From an uncultured delta proteobacterium (lineage in GTDB: Bacteria; Desulfobacterota; Desulfovibrionia; Desulfovibrionales; Desulfovibrionaceae): a stretch of 64,000 nt of DNA. Below, piece by piece: positions 25,651 through 34,564 of this stretch (the first letter of the stretch is position 1; every line of letters starts with the position of its first letter). The notes beneath the pieces were generated by a model that searched no databases, had not been told where the DNA came from, and saw only the letters and a program-made list of their open reading frames with translations. Location of the stretch: contig CAILNX010000052.1 in NCBI GenBank assembly GCA_903835685.1, forward strand, positions 45,381 through 109,380. The letters run 5' to 3'. Made by a program: the position numbers and the translations under genes.

Positions 25651-28274
25651 TCTCGGGCTGGATGGACCGGCTGATTCGCCTGTGGCGGGAGCGGCGGGGA
25701 AGGCATCAGGCTGCCGCCCTGCGCCTGATCAAGGCCCGCTATCATGTTTTCCGCGTACTTCTGGACCACAACGAGCGCGCCCTGGAAGGATTGGCCGAGG
25801 TGGATCGACTCCTGGGCGAGGACGCGCCCGGACGGCTTGAGGATGCGGTCCTGGCCCTGGCCGAGACCGTGCTGGAAATGGCCGACGGATTGAACCGCCT
25901 GGCTGGCAACACCTACGCCGGGCTCTACCCCAAGATCGAGACCCTACGCGCCGAGGCCGAGGAGTCCCTGGCCCGGCTCAATCGCTCCACCCAGGCCATA
26001 TGGATCAGCCTGGACGAGGTCACGGCCGATCTGCGCGACGAGGCCGGGGGCAAGGCCCAGCCCCTGGGGACCCTCCTGCGGGCCGGACTCCCGGTTCCGC
26101 CGGGTGGGGTGGTGCTGCGCCGGGCCTGCCGGGGATATTTGCGCCAGGCCCGCCTGGAGGCCCGTCTGGAGGCCGTGCTGGCCCAGGCTCGGGAGCCCGG
26201 AGCGGACCTGGAGGCCCTGGCCGGACAGGCCCGGGGCATGATCCTGGCCTCGGAGCCGGACGGGCCGTTTACGGCCGGACTTCAGACCCTCTGGACCGAC
26301 TTGGCCCACGGTGACTCCCCGGCCCTGTCCGTGCGCAGCAGCGCCTCGGGTGAGGACTCCCTGGAGCATTCCTTTGCCGGACAGTATGTCAGCGTGCTGG
26401 GGGTGGTCAGTTCCGAGGGACTGGTGCAGGCCTTCAAGGAGGTCCTGGCCGGGGCCTTTTCGCCCCGGGCCTTGGCCTACCGGGCCAGGGCCGGACGGGC
26501 CGGGCGCTCCCTGGACATGGCCGTGCTCTGCCAACCCCTGGTGCAGGCCCGGATTTCGGGCGTGCTCTTCACCCTGGACCCCATGGCCCCGGACAGCGGC
26601 CGCATGCTGCTCACGGCCGTGCCCGGCCTGGGCACCCAGGCGGTTTCCGGCCGCGCGGCCACGGACCTCTACCGCCCCCATCGGGTCCCCGGGGCCGAAG
26701 CCCTGGAACGCACCCCGGCCGAGATCGCGGAGAAGAACCTGCGCGAAGTGTTGGCCCCAGGGGGCGGGCTGGTTCTTCAGGCCGTGGACGGCGGAGAGCG
26801 TCTGGCCCCCCTGCTCGGCCCGGACCAGATCCTTGAGCTGCGCACCCTGGGCCTGCGCATCGAGGCCCTGGCCGGGAGCGCCCAGGACATCGAATGGTCC
26901 ATGGACAACCAGGACACGATCTGGATTCTCCAGGCCCGGCCCGCCCGCCTGGCTGTATCGGCCCGGCCTGCCGAGGCCACCCTGGTCCAGGGCGGCCGAG
27001 TTCTTCTGCAGGGGGGCGTCCCGGCCTCGCCGGGCAAGTCCGTGGGGGTGCTGGCCCTGGCCCGGTCCAGGGAGGATCTGGCCGCCTTGCGCGACCGATC
27101 CAATGATCGGACCAGCGATCAGTCTGGGCCGGTGGTCCTGGCCCTGCACCAGAGCCTGGTGGATGCAGCGGCCCTGGTCCCCCATGTGGCCGGGCTGCTG
27201 GTGGACCTGGGCAATCCCCTGGACCACCTGGCCTGCCTGGCCCGGGAACAGGGTCGCCCCATGATCACCGGCCTGGGCCGGGCCACCCTGGACCTGGTCC
27301 CTGGCGACTGGGTCCTGGTGGATGCGGACCAGGGCCGGGTCCTGGCCGCCGACCCCCAGGTCTGGAAGGACGCGCCGGCCCCAGCCCCGCGTCCGCCCTC
27401 CAAGACCCCCGACGCGGCCGTTGACCTGCGCCGACTCACCCTGCGACTGTCCCTCACCGACGCCTACGGTCCCACCTTTTCCATCATGGAGTGCGCAAGC
27501 CTGCACGATCTCGTGCGCTACATGCATGAAAAGGCCGTGCTGGCCATGTTCCAGGCCGGGGACAGCATCGCCGAGCAGGAATTCTCCCTGGTGAGCCGCC
27601 TCAAGGACCCGGCCGGACTCCTGTTCCTGATCATCGATCTGGGCGGAGGGCTCATCCCCGGGCGATCCGGGGTGGTCAGCCTGGACGAGGTGCTCTGCGA
27701 ACCGCTCCTGGCCCTGTGCCAGGGCATGTCCGCCCCGGGTTTGCGCTGGGGAACCCCGCCGCCCCTGGCCGGACTGGGCGGACTGGTGTCCCGGTCCCTG
27801 CTGGACGCTGGCAGCGCCCGGCCCCTGGGGAACCCCAACTACGCCCTGGTGACCAAGGACTACCTGAACGTGAACGCCCGGGTGGACTATCATTTTGTCA
27901 TGATCGACGCGGTCTGCGGGGCCAATCCTCGGGCCAACTCCATCCGCTTCCGCTTCAAGGGCGGGGGCACGGCCCGGGTTCAGAGGGAACGGCGAGCGCT
28001 CTTCGTGGAGACGGTCCTGGCCGCCCAGGAGTTCTTCACCAGCCGCCAGGGGGATATGGTCACGGCCGTGCTGACCGAAGGCTCCCGGGACACGGTTCGG
28101 GAGAAAATGGAGATGCTCGGGCGGCTTCTGGGCTTCAGCAGGCTCCTGGACGCCTCCATGATCCATGACGAAATGCCCGGGCGCATGGCCCAGTCCTTCC
28201 TGGCCGGGGACTACGCCTTGGAGCATCTGGATTATTCACCGCCCGCCCAGAACGGCCCCCAGGAACGACCTTAA
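25647..28274 (+). CDS. PEP-synthase-like phosphotransferase without TIM barrel, paralogue 3
   Basis: 875 residues with the same layout: helical N terminus (~1-120), ATP-grasp (~125-432; EAGGKAQPLGTLL, LSVRSSASGEDSLEHSFAG at 227-245, QARP at 429-432), a swivel domain with His527 in GNPLDHLACLAREQ, and the shared C-terminal domain (S-L-H619-D-L-V-R-Y-M-H-E-K-A-V, VDYHFVMIDAV, SIRFRFKGG). The ATP-grasp motifs are intact, and the MAVLCQPLVQARISGVLFTLDP segment is typical of PPDK_N domains. There is no PEP/pyruvate barrel. It is the last gene of the operon; no strong terminator is evident in the 98 bases that follow. Confidence 0.8.
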   Translation: MISGWMDRLIRLWRERRGRHQAAALRLIKARYHVFRVLLDHNERALEGLAEVDRLLGEDAPGRLEDAVLALAETVLEMADGLNRLAGNTYAGLYPKIETLRAEAEESLARLNRSTQAIWISLDEVTADLRDEAGGKAQPLGTLLRAGLPVPPGGVVLRRACRGYLRQARLEARLEAVLAQAREPGADLEALAGQARGMILASEPDGPFTAGLQTLWTDLAHGDSPALSVRSSASGEDSLEHSFAGQYVSVLGVVSSEGLVQAFKEVLAGAFSPRALAYRARAGRAGRSLDMAVLCQPLVQARISGVLFTLDPMAPDSGRMLLTAVPGLGTQAVSGRAATDLYRPHRVPGAEALERTPAEIAEKNLREVLAPGGGLVLQAVDGGERLAPLLGPDQILELRTLGLRIEALAGSAQDIEWSMDNQDTIWILQARPARLAVSARPAEATLVQGGRVLLQGGVPASPGKSVGVLALARSREDLAALRDRSNDRTSDQSGPVVLALHQSLVDAAALVPHVAGLLVDLGNPLDHLACLAREQGRPMITGLGRATLDLVPGDWVLVDADQGRVLAADPQVWKDAPAPAPRPPSKTPDAAVDLRRLTLRLSLTDAYGPTFSIMECASLHDLVRYMHEKAVLAMFQAGDSIAEQEFSLVSRLKDPAGLLFLIIDLGGGLIPGRSGVVSLDEVLCEPLLALCQGMSAPGLRWGTPPPLAGLGGLVSRSLLDAGSARPLGNPNYALVTKDYLNVNARVDYHFVMIDAVCGANPRANSIRFRFKGGGTARVQRERRALFVETVLAAQEFFTSRQGDMVTAVLTEGSRDTVREKMEMLGRLLGFSRLLDASMIHDEMPGRMAQSFLAGDYALEHLDYSPPAQNGPQERP

Positions 28275-28301
28275 AGGGATGCACGAGGTTTGCGAGCCTC
28301 C

Positions 28302-28331
28302 GCGTCGGCCAGCGTCGGCCAGCATCGGCCA
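28302..28331. repeat. Three tandem 10-base repeats
   Basis: GCGTCGGCCA, GCGTCGGCCA and GCATCGGCCA occur head to tail directly downstream of paralogue 3. No function is apparent; this is probably slippage-prone intergenic DNA. Confidence 0.6.
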
Positions 28332-28372
28332 GGGGCGACGCGCAGGGGCGGAAAGAATTGGGAGACGTGTGT

Positions 28373-29041
28373 TCAGGCGTGATGAAAACGCCGGGCGGGC
28401 CACTCCAGGGCGGTCAAAGTCCCGCTGCGGCCAGCGCCGGTGTCGATGCCCATGAGTCCGGGGGCCACCAGCGGGGTCAGGAAGGGCACATGCCCGAAGA
28501 CCAGGGTCTCACCTGACTCGGCCCAGCCTTGCGCCTCCACGCTCCGGCTGGCCAGCATGGCCTCCAACTCCTCTTCCCCCACGGCTTCCGGGTCCCGGCC
28601 CCAGGGAATGGGGGCGTGGAAGCACACCAGCCCATCCGAGCGCCAGCTTCGCGCCAGCCCCTTCAAAAAGGCCAGATGCTCCTGGGGCATGAAATCCAGG
28701 CCCGAACCGGGCAGGGTCCCGTAGCTCTCCAGGGTGGCCTCGAATCCCATGCGGCGCAGGCGGCGCAAATCCTCGGGGTCCCGGGACACCGCGTAGCGCA
28801 GCAGGGCCGCCTCGTGATTGCCCAGAAGAAACACGGCGTCCGTATGGACCCGTTGCAGCCCGATCAGGAAATCGAGGACCTGCCGGGTCTGGTCCCCCCG
28901 GTCCACGTAGTCCCCGAGAAAGACCAGCCGGTCCAGGCCCGCCACCGGGGACAGCCGGTCCATGAGGACTGCCAGCCGATCCGCGCGGCCGTGGATGTCC
29001 GCCACCACCAGGGTGCGTGGACGAGGGGTCTCGTCGGTCAT
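28373..29041 (-). CDS. Metallophosphoesterase (PP1/ApaH-like)
   Basis: About 222 residues with the calcineurin-like metal-binding signature in order: VVADIHGRADRL, FLGDYVDRGDQ, LLGNHEAALLR, a later His in CFHAPIPWG and GHVPF, and the D-T-G-A-G stretch. These form a two-metal phosphoesterase centre found in serine/threonine phosphatases and diadenosine tetraphosphatases; the substrate is undetermined. A GTG three codons upstream (29050) is an alternative start. It converges on the sigma54 operon and is not obviously part of it. Confidence 0.85.
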   Translation of the reverse strand: MTDETPRPRTLVVADIHGRADRLAVLMDRLSPVAGLDRLVFLGDYVDRGDQTRQVLDFLIGLQRVHTDAVFLLGNHEAALLRYAVSRDPEDLRRLRRMGFEATLESYGTLPGSGLDFMPQEHLAFLKGLARSWRSDGLVCFHAPIPWGRDPEAVGEEELEAMLASRSVEAQGWAESGETLVFGHVPFLTPLVAPGLMGIDTGAGRSGTLTALEWPARRFHHA

Positions 29042-29160
29042 GCACTTCACGTCCGCTCAGGTTGGAAAAACAAGGCCACTACAAGGGTCTGTAAATCAAT
29101 TCCGGGGGGTCCGGCAATGACCCGGCCGCCCTTCGGGCCTGGTCGGGCAGTCTGGACGCG

Positions 29161-29191
29161 AAAAAAGGGGTTACGATGTTATCGTAACCCC
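29161..29191 (-). terminator. Rho-independent terminator after tRNA-Pro
   Basis: Eleven-base stem GGGGTTACGAT / ATCGTAACCCC with a three-base loop. On the minus strand it is followed by TTTTTT. It lies 11 bases from the tRNA 3' end. Confidence 0.85.
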
Positions 29192-29201
29192 TTGATTTGT
29201 C

Positions 29202-29278
29202 TGGTCGGGATGAGAGGATTTGAACCTCCGGTCTCTGCGTCCCGAACGCAGCGCTCTACCAGACTGAGCCACATCCCG
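29202..29278 (-). tRNA. tRNA-Pro (anticodon CGG)
   Basis: 77 bases including an encoded CCA. Acceptor stem CGGGATG / CATCCCG, D-arm beginning GCTCAG, anticodon stem CTGCG-TTCGGGA-CGCAG with anticodon CGG, and T-loop GGTTCAAATCC. It reads the Pro codon CCG, frequent in this GC-rich DNA. Confidence 0.95.
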
Positions 29279-29467
29279 AGCGAAGAAGGGCTTACTACCC
29301 AACTCGCCTGGGCTTGGCAAGCATTTTATTCCCTGGCCGCGTTCCGCAATCCATTTCAAGGCGCGAGAGAGGAAAGATGGAACAAAAGATTGATAGCCGC
29401 CGCAAAATCGTATAAGAAAGGGAAAAGATGCCCTGAACCAACCTGTGCAGGCATTGGGAGGAAGAGC

Positions 29468-30043
29468 ATGGCCGAGCAAAAATCGAATACCACCAATCAG
29501 TTCCTGACCTTCACCCTGGGCAAGGAAATCTTCGCCCTGGACATCGACACGGTCCGGGAAGTCCTTGAGCTGACCTCCATCACCCGCATTCCCCGCACCC
29601 CGGAGTTCATGCGCGGGGTCATCAACCTGCGCGGCCACGCCGTGCCCGTGGTGGACATGCGCCTGAAATTCGGCATGGACAAGGCCAAGGATACCGTGGA
29701 CACCTGCATCATCATCGTGGAGGTGGACTACGAGGGCGAAATGACCATCATGGGCGCCCTGGTGGACTCCGTGCGCGAGGTGTTCGAAATGCCCCCGGAA
29801 AAGATCGAGGAGGCCCCGCGCATGGGCACCAAGATCAACACCGAATTCATCCAGGGCATGGGCCGCCAGGACGAGAGCTTCATCATCATCCTGGACATCA
29901 ACCGGATCTTCTCGCCCGAGGAGCTGGCCATGATGCGCGGAGCCCAGCCCGGACGCCCCCTGCCGCCCAAGGCCGAGGAAATCCCGGCCGAGACCCCGCC
30001 CGCCCCGGCCCCGACCATCACTGGAGTGGAAATCTCCCTCTAG
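29468..30043 (+). CDS. cheW: Chemotaxis coupling protein CheW
   Basis: 191 residues. CheW fold: QFLTFTLGKEIFALDIDTVREVLEL, the receptor/kinase contact region RIPRTPEFMRGVINLRG, and VPVVDMRLKFGM. It bridges chemoreceptors and CheA. A Pro/Ala-rich C-terminal extension of about 25 residues goes beyond the usual CheW end. The ATG at 29468 has GGAAGAG upstream. No cheA or receptor gene is adjacent, so this is an orphan cheW. Confidence 0.92.
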   Translation: MAEQKSNTTNQFLTFTLGKEIFALDIDTVREVLELTSITRIPRTPEFMRGVINLRGHAVPVVDMRLKFGMDKAKDTVDTCIIIVEVDYEGEMTIMGALVDSVREVFEMPPEKIEEAPRMGTKINTEFIQGMGRQDESFIIILDINRIFSPEELAMMRGAQPGRPLPPKAEEIPAETPPAPAPTITGVEISL

Positions 30044-30061
30044 CCCCCAGACGCCATGAAA

Positions 30062-30094
30062 AAGGGCGGGGCCTCCTTCGGAGGCCCCGCCCTT
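30062..30094. terminator. Bidirectional terminator between cheW and proC
   Basis: Fifteen-base-pair stem AAGGGCGGGGCCTCC / GGAGGCCCCGCCCTT with loop TTC. A T run follows on the minus strand (TTTTTCAT) and a weaker T-rich tail on the plus strand. It separates two convergent genes. Confidence 0.85.
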
Positions 30095-30120
30095 CTTGAT
30101 TTTGCGTCGGGTCAGGGCGT

Positions 30121-30921
30121 CTACTTGCCCAGCTCCACGTTGCGCTCCCAGGCGTGGCGCACGGCGTCCACGATGTTCCCGCGCACGGCCGTGCGGTCCA
30201 TGTGGATGAGGCCCTGGATGGTGCTTCCGGCCGGAGAGGTGACCATTTCCCGCAGCAGGCTCAGATGCGTGCCGGTCTCCAGGCCCATCTTCACCGTGCC
30301 CGCAAAAAGGGCCAGGACCATGTCCGTGGCCTGAGCCCGGCCCAGGCCCAGGGCCACGGCCGACTCGACAAGGGACTCCATGAAATAGCACACGTAGGCC
30401 GGGCCGCAGCCCACCACGGCGGTAAAGGCGTCAAACAGCCGCTCCTCCATGACGTGCACCTGGCCCAGGGGCTTGAACAGGCCGATGACCACGTCCTTCT
30501 GCTCCGTGGTCAGGCCCTCGTCCTGAAGGCACACGGCGAACACGCCCGAGCGCACCAGGGCCGGGGTGTTGGGCATGACCCGGACCACCGGGCAACGCTC
30601 GGCTGAGAGCAGGCGCAGCTTTTCCATGGTGATCCCGGCCGCAATGGAGATGAGGCAGTGGTGCGGGCCGATCACCGGGGTGAGTGCGTCCAGGAGATGG
30701 GCCATGTGCTGGGGCTTGACCGCCAGGATGACGTAGTCGCTGGTGCGCAGCACGTCGGCTTCCGAGGCGGCCGGGACCAGGCCGCAGTCGCGCGCAAGGG
30801 CCTGAAGCTTGTCCGTGGACAGGTCATAGCCGGTGAAGGTCAGTCCGGGCTGACCGGCCAGGCCCTTCAAAATGGCCGAGCCCATGTTGCCCAGGCCGAT
30901 GAAACCGACGCGCGCGGCCAC
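30121..30921 (-). CDS. proC: Pyrroline-5-carboxylate reductase
   Basis: 266 residues. The N-terminal NAD(P)-binding Rossmann motif is VGFIGLGNMGSAILKGL. VKPQHMAHLLDAL and the C-terminal AGTVKMGLETGTHLSLLREMVTSPAGSTIQGL match the ProC signature region. It catalyses the last step of proline synthesis, reducing pyrroline-5-carboxylate with NAD(P)H in the cytoplasm. It starts with GTG at 30921, one base after the ndk stop, so the two are likely co-transcribed. Confidence 0.95.
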   Translation of the reverse strand: MAARVGFIGLGNMGSAILKGLAGQPGLTFTGYDLSTDKLQALARDCGLVPAASEADVLRTSDYVILAVKPQHMAHLLDALTPVIGPHHCLISIAAGITMEKLRLLSAERCPVVRVMPNTPALVRSGVFAVCLQDEGLTTEQKDVVIGLFKPLGQVHVMEERLFDAFTAVVGCGPAYVCYFMESLVESAVALGLGRAQATDMVLALFAGTVKMGLETGTHLSLLREMVTSPAGSTIQGLIHMDRTAVRGNIVDAVRHAWERNVELGK

Positions 30922-30922
30922 G

Positions 30923-31342
30923 TCAGTTCACCAGTTCGAGCTGGCTGAAGAAGAAGGAGACCTCGGTCTTGGCCGTGTCCGGCCCGTCGGAACCGTGGCA
31001 GGCGTTGGCCTCGATGTTCTTGCCGTACTTCTTGCGGATGGTGCCCTCGGCGGCCTGGGCCGGGTTGGTGGCGCCCATCAAGTCGCGGTAGCGGGCGATG
31101 GCGTTGTCCCCTTCCAGCACGCTGACCACCACCGGGCCGGAGATCATGTAGGCCACCAGGTCGTTGTAGAAGGGCCGGGCCTTGTGCACGGCGTAGAAAC
31201 CCTCGGCCTGCTCCTTGGTCATGCGGATCATCTTGGTGGCCTTGATGGTCAGGCCAGCGGCCTCGATCATGGCCAGGACGGCACCCACCAGGTTGCGCTC
31301 CACGGCATCGGGCTTGACGATGGAAAAAGTCAGTTCGCTCAT
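30923..31342 (-). CDS. ndk: Nucleoside diphosphate kinase
   Basis: 139 residues starting at the ATG at 31342 ([17 protein letters not shown]). The active-site region [15 protein letters not shown] carries the phospho-accepting His, and [21 protein letters not shown] is typical. It exchanges gamma phosphates between NTPs and NDPs. Length and motifs are standard. It is encoded directly upstream of proC on the same strand. Confidence 0.96.
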   Translation of the reverse strand: MSELTFSIVKPDAVERNLVGAVLAMIEAAGLTIKATKMIRMTKEQAEGFYAVHKARPFYNDLVAYMISGPVVVSVLEGDNAIARYRDLMGATNPAQAAEGTIRKKYGKNIEANACHGSDGPDTAKTEVSFFFSQLELVN

Positions 31343-31477
31343 GTCTTCAGTCCTCCAAAGGATGATTTTTGCCCGCAAGGGGCGAGGCGGAACGTCCGCC
31401 AGATGTTCAGGTGCGGGAGTTTGGCCCGTTTCGGCCGCGAAAGTCAAGACCGGGACAGGACTTTTTTTGGCCCGGCC

Positions 31478-33214
31478 CTACTCGGCCGGGAGCGCGGTCA
31501 GGGCCACCACGCTCACCCGGGTGTCCCGGGTCTTGGCCCAGGCCTTGAGCGCGGCCAGGGTCTCGGCATTGGGGTGGCCGATGGCGATAGCCCGGCCCGT
31601 GGTCAGGGCCAGGCGCTCGGCCAGCAGGAGTTGGTGAGTCACGGCCTCCACTTTGGCCACGTTGTCCAGGAACACGTCCCGGCTGTAGACCGGCAGGCCC
31701 AGGCGGGCCGCCTCCCGCTTGCCCACGCTCTGCTGGGTGGTCATGCTGTCCAGGAAGAACAGATGGCGGCCCTGCAAAACCTCCAGCACGGCCTTGACCC
31801 CCGGGCCGCTTTCGGTGAAGCGCGAACCCATGTGGTTGTTCATGCCCTTGGCCCCGGGGACCTTGTCCAGGGAAGCGCGCACCGTGGCCTGGATCTGATC
31901 CCGGGTCATGTTGGCCAAAAGCGGGCTCTTGCCCGGGTTGACCTGGGGATAGCCCTTGGGCTCCATGGGCTGGTGGATGAGCAGGTCCCGGCCGAAATGT
32001 TCAGCCAAACGGGCCGTCTCCCGGGCGTGGGAGCTGTCCGGCCAGACCGAGAAGGCCACGGGCAGGGGCAGGCTGCCCAGGCCCCGGACGAATTCCAGGT
32101 CCTCGCCCAGATCGTCGATGACAATGGCCAGACGGGGGTTGGCAGCCACCTGCTGGACCTTGGTTCCGGCAGCCGGAGGCAGGGGGGTCAGGGATAGGGA
32201 CAGCCGGTGGGTCTCCACCCCGTCGATGCGGACGAGCGCGGACAGCTTGCCCTTGACCTCCACCGAGGCGTTCTGCACATGGCGGGCCAGGTTCTCCCGC
32301 AACTGGGCCAGGAAGCGTTCGGGATTCTTCACCGCCAGGAGCAGAGCCTGGAAATGGAAGTCCCGGTCCTGGTGGCGGCGCACGGCCACGTCCTGGAGGG
32401 TCAGGCTTCCCGGCCCCCGGCCCTGGGCCTTCATGGCCTCCAGCAGGGCCAGGTCCGTCTGCCGGACCCGCTCGTCCAGGTCCTCGCCCCCGAATTCCTC
32501 GTACACCGGGGGTCGCATGGCCACCTCCCGGCGCAGGGAGGACGCGCCCCGGGTGGCGTTGGCCAGGGTGTCGGACAAAGGTGGCTCACCCGGACGGTGC
32601 TCCCAGGGGGCCAGGACCGCCAAATAAACGAGGCTGGCCAGGGCGCTGGCCGCCAGCACGGCCACGGCCCCGAAAAACAGGGGATGCCGGCCCAGGCGAA
32701 AAACCAGGCCGCCCGCAAGTTCATCCGCAGGGCTGCGCCCGAAAGAGACCCCCAGGTCCCGGTCCCCCACCCTTCTGCCCGGGCCAAAGGTGATCTTCCG
32801 GCACCAGCCAGCCAGCATAGCCCCCAGGGCCACGACCCCGCCAGCCAGGGCGCGCAGGAACCGGACCAACGCGCGCCAGCCCCAGACCCCGGCCCGCAAC
32901 AGCCCGTTGGCCAGAAGAACGGCCCCGCGTCCCAGCCAGCAGCCCAGGGTCCGGCCTCCTACCAGCCCGGCCCAGCCCAAGACCCGGCCCAGGCCCAGGA
33001 GTCCCTGACCCAGCAAGCGGGCCAGCAGGACCAGGCCAGCGCCCAGGGCCGAGAGCCACTGGGGCCGAATGCCCAGACGTGAAAGGAGGAGGCGGAGGAA
33101 TTCCAGGAAGATGCCCAGGCCGTCCTTGAGCCGGGAAAAGAAGGACCGGAGCGCCCGCCCTTGGGGGGGGGACGCTCCGGTCTTGGGATCGCGTTCAGGA
33201 GAGTGCTGGTCCAT
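31478..33214 (-). CDS. Divergent polysaccharide deacetylase family protein (YibQ/DUF610)
   Basis: 578 residues. The N-terminal ~170 residues hold two or three hydrophobic spans interspersed with Arg-rich loops, then a membrane anchor near residue 190 (LFFGAVAVLAASALASLVYL). The C-terminal ~230 residues are the YibQ domain: LAIVIDDLGEDLEFVRG, LPVAFSVWPDSSHARETA, LLIHQPMEPKGYPQ, GMNNHMGSRFTES and AIAIGHPNAETLAAL. YibQ proteins are NodB-fold relatives with unproven activity on cell-wall glycans. The order envC-ctpA-yibQ is a widespread cell-wall cluster. The long N terminus is unusual for the family. Confidence 0.82.
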   Translation of the reverse strand: MDQHSPERDPKTGASPPQGRALRSFFSRLKDGLGIFLEFLRLLLSRLGIRPQWLSALGAGLVLLARLLGQGLLGLGRVLGWAGLVGGRTLGCWLGRGAVLLANGLLRAGVWGWRALVRFLRALAGGVVALGAMLAGWCRKITFGPGRRVGDRDLGVSFGRSPADELAGGLVFRLGRHPLFFGAVAVLAASALASLVYLAVLAPWEHRPGEPPLSDTLANATRGASSLRREVAMRPPVYEEFGGEDLDERVRQTDLALLEAMKAQGRGPGSLTLQDVAVRRHQDRDFHFQALLLAVKNPERFLAQLRENLARHVQNASVEVKGKLSALVRIDGVETHRLSLSLTPLPPAAGTKVQQVAANPRLAIVIDDLGEDLEFVRGLGSLPLPVAFSVWPDSSHARETARLAEHFGRDLLIHQPMEPKGYPQVNPGKSPLLANMTRDQIQATVRASLDKVPGAKGMNNHMGSRFTESGPGVKAVLEVLQGRHLFFLDSMTTQQSVGKREAARLGLPVYSRDVFLDNVAKVEAVTHQLLLAERLALTTGRAIAIGHPNAETLAALKAWAKTRDTRVSVVALTALPAE

Positions 33215-33241
33215 TGGCCCGGCTCCGGGCGACCGGCGCTG

Positions 33242-34525
33242 CTACTGGATTTTCTTGATGTTGGGCCATTGCCGGACCAGTTCAAAGGCCAGGCGAAGCT
33301 GATTGTCCTTGTCCAGAAGCTCCTTGGCCGTCTCGTTGCCCCGGATGCGGCGGTCCTTGGTGGCGTTGCCCTTGCCGTTGTTCTCCAGATGCCGGGAGAG
33401 GTCCTTTTCCCGCAGGAGGAAACGGTCCTTGGTCTTGTCGTCCTCCACGGGCTTCACAAAGGGGATCTCCAGGTCCGGCCGGATGCCTTCGGCCTGGATG
33501 GAGCGGCCGCTGGGCGTATAGTACAGGGCCGTGGTCAGCTTGATGCCCGTGCCGTCGGGCATGGGATAGACGTTCTGCACCGAGCCCTTGCCAAAGGACT
33601 TCTCCCCGAGCAACAGGGCGCGGTGATGGTCCTGGAGCGCGCCGGCCACGATCTCCGAGGCCGAGGCGCTGCCCGCGTTGATGAGCACCACCATGGGCTG
33701 GGTCAGGTCGCCCGCGTCCTTGTGGGCCATGAAGTCCTTGCGCCCGGCCTTGCGGCCCTGGATGTACACGATGAGCCCTTCGGACAGGAACAGGTCGGTC
33801 ACGTTCACGGCCTGGTCCAGGATGCCCCCCGGGTTATTGCGCAGGTCCATGACAAAGCCCTTGATGGGCTTTTCCTTGACGTACTCAGCCAGCTTCTTCT
33901 GGATTTCCTGGGTGGTGTGCTCGTGGAACCGGGTGATGCGCAGATAGATGTACCCGCTGTCCAGTTCGTCGGTCTTGACGCTCACAATGGGGATCACGTC
34001 GCGCTTGATGGCCAGGTCCAGGGGCTTGCTCCCGTCCTTGTGCAGGACGGTCAGGTTCACGGCCGTGCCCTTGGGACCGCGGATCTTCTTCACCGCGTCC
34101 ATGAAGGTCATGTCCTGGGTGAGTTCCTTGTTGATCTCCAGGATGATGTCCCCGGGCAGGAGACCGGCCTTGTAGGCCGGGGTGTCCTCGATGGGCGAGA
34201 TGACCAGGAGCTTGCCGTTCTCCATGCTGATCTCGATCCCGATCCCGGTGAACTCGCCGCTGGTGGTGTCCTGGAGGTCCTTGAAATCGTCCTTGGCCAG
34301 AAAGGCCGAGTGGGGATCAAGCTGGCTGAGCATGCCCTTGATGGCATACTGCATGAGATCCTTGCGGGGGATTTCCTTGACGTAATAGGATTCCACCATG
34401 TCCAGCACCTGGCTGAACTGTTTCAGAGGCTCGAAGAAATCGTCGGTTCCCGCCAGTCCCGGGCCAGAGGACACGGCCATGAGGATGAGCAGGAAAATAA
34501 TGACTGGCCACTTCGCTTTACGCAT
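33242..34525 (-). CDS. ctpA: Carboxyl-terminal processing protease (S41)
   Basis: 427 residues from the ATG at 34525, behind GGAGG. Signal peptide (to about residue 26), PDZ domain (GIGIEISMENGKLLVISPIEDTP region, about 85-165), then the S41 catalytic core with FVMDLRNNPGGILDQAVNV, the nucleophile Ser in NAGSASASEIVAGALQD and Lys in GEKSFGKGSVQ. Ser and Lys form the catalytic dyad. It degrades or processes periplasmic proteins, commonly peptidoglycan hydrolases. It is flanked by envC and the YibQ-type gene. Confidence 0.95.
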   Translation of the reverse strand: MRKAKWPVIIFLLILMAVSSGPGLAGTDDFFEPLKQFSQVLDMVESYYVKEIPRKDLMQYAIKGMLSQLDPHSAFLAKDDFKDLQDTTSGEFTGIGIEISMENGKLLVISPIEDTPAYKAGLLPGDIILEINKELTQDMTFMDAVKKIRGPKGTAVNLTVLHKDGSKPLDLAIKRDVIPIVSVKTDELDSGYIYLRITRFHEHTTQEIQKKLAEYVKEKPIKGFVMDLRNNPGGILDQAVNVTDLFLSEGLIVYIQGRKAGRKDFMAHKDAGDLTQPMVVLINAGSASASEIVAGALQDHHRALLLGEKSFGKGSVQNVYPMPDGTGIKLTTALYYTPSGRSIQAEGIRPDLEIPFVKPVEDDKTKDRFLLREKDLSRHLENNGKGNATKDRRIRGNETAKELLDKDNQLRLAFELVRQWPNIKKIQ

Positions 34526-34564
34526 CTGAGCCTCCAGAAGCATGGTTGCGGCCCGCCTGAAGCC

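Noticed and set aside
25944..28226. Long minus-strand open frame opposite paralogue 3
   Set aside because: Same shadow pattern; no domain motif and no ribosome site, whereas the plus strand encodes a recognisable protein.
20306..28274. Annotating the three operon proteins simply as PEP synthases
   Set aside because: The PEP/pyruvate TIM barrel and catalytic Cys motif found in the true PpsA at 43690-47268 are absent, so the reaction name would be misleading.
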